A DNA stretch of 6,008 nucleotides. Source: Candidatus Scatosoma pullistercoris (GTDB taxonomy: Bacteria > Bacillota > Clostridia > Christensenellales > Borkfalkiaceae). A model generated the notes under the pieces. The model searched no databases. It saw only the letters and a program-made list of their open reading frames with translations, and was not told the DNA's origin. Of this stretch, positions 4,608 through 6,008 are shown in pieces (the stretch's first letter is position 1; each line of letters opens with the position of its first letter). The stretch covers positions 1-6,008 of the forward strand of contig DVMZ01000118.1 in assembly GCA_018714725.1 (NCBI GenBank), read 5' to 3'. Made by a program: the position numbers and the translations under genes.

Positions 4608-5852
4608 ATGAAGAAATTTGTAAACGTTGCACTTTCTGCCGTATTGGCAGCGACCGGCGTTGCGGGATTCGCTTCCTGCTCCGATAAGGAAGAGTACGAT
4701 TTTACCGTCGGCCTCATCTGCCTTCACGACAGCAACTCCACTTATGACAAAAACTTCATTGACAGCATGACCCGCGCGATCGAAGAGCTCGGTCTCGAAA
4801 AGGGACAGCTCGTGCTCAAAACGGGCGTTCCGGAGGACAATACCTGTTATGACACCGCAATGGAGCTTGCAGATGACGGCTGCGACGTGATTTTTGCCGA
4901 CAGCTTCGGCCATGAATCTTCTATGGTGCAAGCCGCAAAAGATGCTCCGGAGGTACAGTTTGCTCATGCGACGGGCACGATGGCGCACACCGAAAAACTC
5001 GACAATTTCTCCAATGCGTTCGCGTCCATCTATGAAGGCAGATACCTCGCCGGCATCGCCGCGGGCATGAAACTGAAAGAGATGGAAGAGGCCGGCGAAC
5101 TGAAAACGGAAAATTATTCCGGTGAAAACATCAAGATCGGCTATGTCGGTGCTTGGTCCTATGCGGAAGTTATTTCCGGCTACACCTCCTTCTACCTCGG
5201 CGTGAAATCGGTGGTGGAAAACGTTGTGATGGACGTGCAGTTTACCAGTTCCTGGTATGATGAAGCCAAGGAAAGAGAAGCTGCAACCGCTCTGATCGAA
5301 AGCGGCTGCGCGCTGATTTCCCAGCACGCCGATTCCTGGGGCGCTCCCATGGCCTGCGAGGAAAAAGGGGTTCCCAATGTTTCCTATAACGGCAATACGT
5401 CTTCCAAATGCCCTGAAACGGCGATCATTTCTTCCGCCGTCAACTGGACGCCTTACTTCAAGTATATGATTCAGTGCGCGATGAACGACGAGAAGATCGA
5501 CACCGACTGGTGCGGCGGCCTTGGCACGGAAGTGTACGACGGAACGAAAGACCTCCTCGACGGCTCCGTGGTCATCAGCGCGCTCGGCCAGAACGCTGCG
5601 GAAGGAACGGCTGCGAAGCTGGAGGAAGTGCGTCAGCAGCTCAGAGCGGGCACGCTGAAAGTATTTGACACCAGCAAATTCACGGTGGGCGGGGAGACGC
5701 TTACCTCTTATATGGCGGATGTGGATGCCGATGAGAAATATACGCCCGATACGGAAGTGATCGAGAACGGCGTGTTCATGGAATCCAAGTTCCGTTCCGC
5801 TCCTTACTTCGACGTGAAGATCGACGGAATCAACTGGGTCAATCAACCGTAA
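4608..5852 (+). CDS. BMP-family (PnrA-like) substrate-binding lipoprotein of a nucleoside ABC transporter
   Basis: The N-terminus has a lipoprotein signal: basic MKK, a hydrophobic segment (residues 4-20), and a lipobox-like FASC with Cys24 as the predicted lipidated residue. Phe at -3 is unusual for a lipobox. The mature protein shows the periplasmic-binding-like fold of the BMP/Med family (PnrA/TmpC, purine nucleoside binding). Typical blocks are VGLICLHDSNSTYDKNF (34-50), GCDVIFADSFGHES (91-104), FAHATGT (118-124), FASIYEGRYLAGIAAGM (138-154), IGYVGAWSYAEVISGYTSF (177-195), GSWYDE-like SSWYDEAKE (214-222), LISQHADSWGAP (236-247) and NVSYNG (257-262). Such proteins capture nucleosides outside the membrane for an ATPase and two permeases, which should lie beyond the right edge. 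At 414 aa it is at the long end for the family. The start is ATG 4608, with AAGGAG 7 nt upstream. Placement after xpt supports purine nucleoside uptake, but the exact ligand is inferred. Good expression is suggested by the strong ribosome binding site. Confidence 0.93.
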   Translation: MKKFVNVALSAVLAATGVAGFASCSDKEEYDFTVGLICLHDSNSTYDKNFIDSMTRAIEELGLEKGQLVLKTGVPEDNTCYDTAMELADDGCDVIFADSFGHESSMVQAAKDAPEVQFAHATGTMAHTEKLDNFSNAFASIYEGRYLAGIAAGMKLKEMEEAGELKTENYSGENIKIGYVGAWSYAEVISGYTSFYLGVKSVVENVVMDVQFTSSWYDEAKEREAATALIESGCALISQHADSWGAPMACEEKGVPNVSYNGNTSSKCPETAIISSAVNWTPYFKYMIQCAMNDEKIDTDWCGGLGTEVYDGTKDLLDGSVVISALGQNAAEGTAAKLEEVRQQLRAGTLKVFDTSKFTVGGETLTSYMADVDADEKYTPDTEVIENGVFMESKFRSAPYFDVKIDGINWVNQP

Positions 5853-5881
5853 ATTGCGGACAAGAGAAAATCCGAAAAAAT

Positions 5882-5938
5882 CGCACATAATAATCGGGAA
5901 ATCGGGCTGGGATTTTGCGGTTGACCGGTTATTGTGCG
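5882..5938 (+). other. Long imperfect hairpin in the 3' flank of the binding-protein gene
   Basis: CGCACA (5882-5887) pairs with TGTGCG (5933-5938). After a TA bulge (5888-5889), 5890-5897 pairs with 5925-5932 (ATAATCGG with CCGGTTAT, one G-T wobble). The total is 14 bp around a 27-nt loop. It starts 30 nt after the stop codon and has no T-run after it. A role in protecting the 3' end of the abundant binding-protein mRNA is a reasonable inference. Confidence 0.55.
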
Positions 5939-5960
5939 CATGGCAAAAGCATGAAATACG

Positions 5961-5993
5961 GGACGGGCGGAGCAATCCGCCTTGTCCTTGTTT
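5961..5993 (+). terminator. Terminator-like hairpin after the binding-protein gene
   Basis: GGCGGA (5966-5971) and TCCGCC (5976-5981) form a 6-bp stem with a GCAA tetraloop. GGAC (5961-5964) with GTCC (5984-5987), plus a G-T pair, extends it past one bulged T. TTGTTT (5988-5993) follows as an imperfect U-tract. It would end or attenuate transcription after the binding-protein gene, which commonly makes the binding protein more abundant than its ATPase and permease partners. Confidence 0.65.
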
Positions 5994-6008
5994 AAGAGGT
6001 TTTTTATC

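Noticed and set aside
5921..5950. TTGACC at 5921-5926 as a -35 of a promoter for a downstream gene
   Set aside because: No acceptable -10 lies 16-18 bp further on, and the hexamer belongs to the loop and 3' arm of the hairpin at 5882-5938.
4530..5975. A 481-codon open frame on the minus strand opposite the binding-protein gene
   Set aside because: It is fully antisense to a gene with clear family motifs, is His/Arg/Phe-rich without a recognisable domain, and has no convincing ribosome binding site. It arises from the codon usage of the real gene.

Overview
The window looks like chromosomal DNA of a moderately GC-rich member of the Bacillota, most likely class Clostridia. This is an inference. 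It rests on the trmD / rbgA(ylqF) / rnhB / yraN gene order, a purine riboswitch in front of xpt, a Gram-positive lipoprotein signal on a BMP-type nucleoside-binding protein, and purine-rich Shine-Dalgarno sites. No lower rank can be supported from the sequence alone. Every convincing gene is on the + strand.

Left part (1-3374): translation and genome-maintenance housekeeping genes. The 3' end of a membrane protein (probably an ABC-2-type permease) enters from the left edge and is followed by a perfect 12-bp GC stem-loop. Next comes trmD (tRNA m1G37 methyltransferase). A 284-bp non-coding gap follows, holding a 16-bp tandem duplication and a weak promoter candidate. Then rbgA/ylqF (50S assembly GTPase), rnhB (RNase HII) and yraN (UPF0102 nuclease-fold protein) form a tight operon, with rnhB and yraN overlapping by 40 nt. 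rplS (ribosomal protein L19), which usually sits between trmD and ylqF in Bacillota, is not in this gap.

Middle part (3375-3842): a 468-bp regulatory region without a protein gene. It holds a 79-nt nested inverted-repeat structure just after yraN. It then has a strong extended -10 promoter (TTGACA - 17 bp - TATAGT) with an operator-like palindrome in its spacer. Last comes a complete guanine-class purine riboswitch with an intrinsic terminator directly before xpt. The P1 3' strand of the aptamer (TATTGG) is repeated at the 5' foot of the terminator. This suggests a strand-exchange switch in which the P1 5' strand pairs with either copy.

Right part (3843-6008): purine salvage and uptake. xpt (xanthine phosphoribosyltransferase) is followed by an intergenic stretch with 21-bp tandem repeats and a 14-bp perfect palindrome. 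Then comes a lipoprotein of the BMP/PnrA family, the substrate-binding component of a nucleoside-type ABC importer. Its 3' flank has a long imperfect hairpin and then a terminator-like hairpin. The ATPase and permease genes would be expected beyond the right edge but are not visible. A reasonable model is that low guanine or xanthine relieves the riboswitch, switching on xpt and possibly, by read-through, the binding protein.

I see no phage, transposon, CRISPR array, tRNA or rRNA. The most interesting material is non-coding: the riboswitch architecture with its enlarged L3 loop, the unexplained structured element at 3396-3474, and the related GACAAAATTT-type palindromes before both purine genes.
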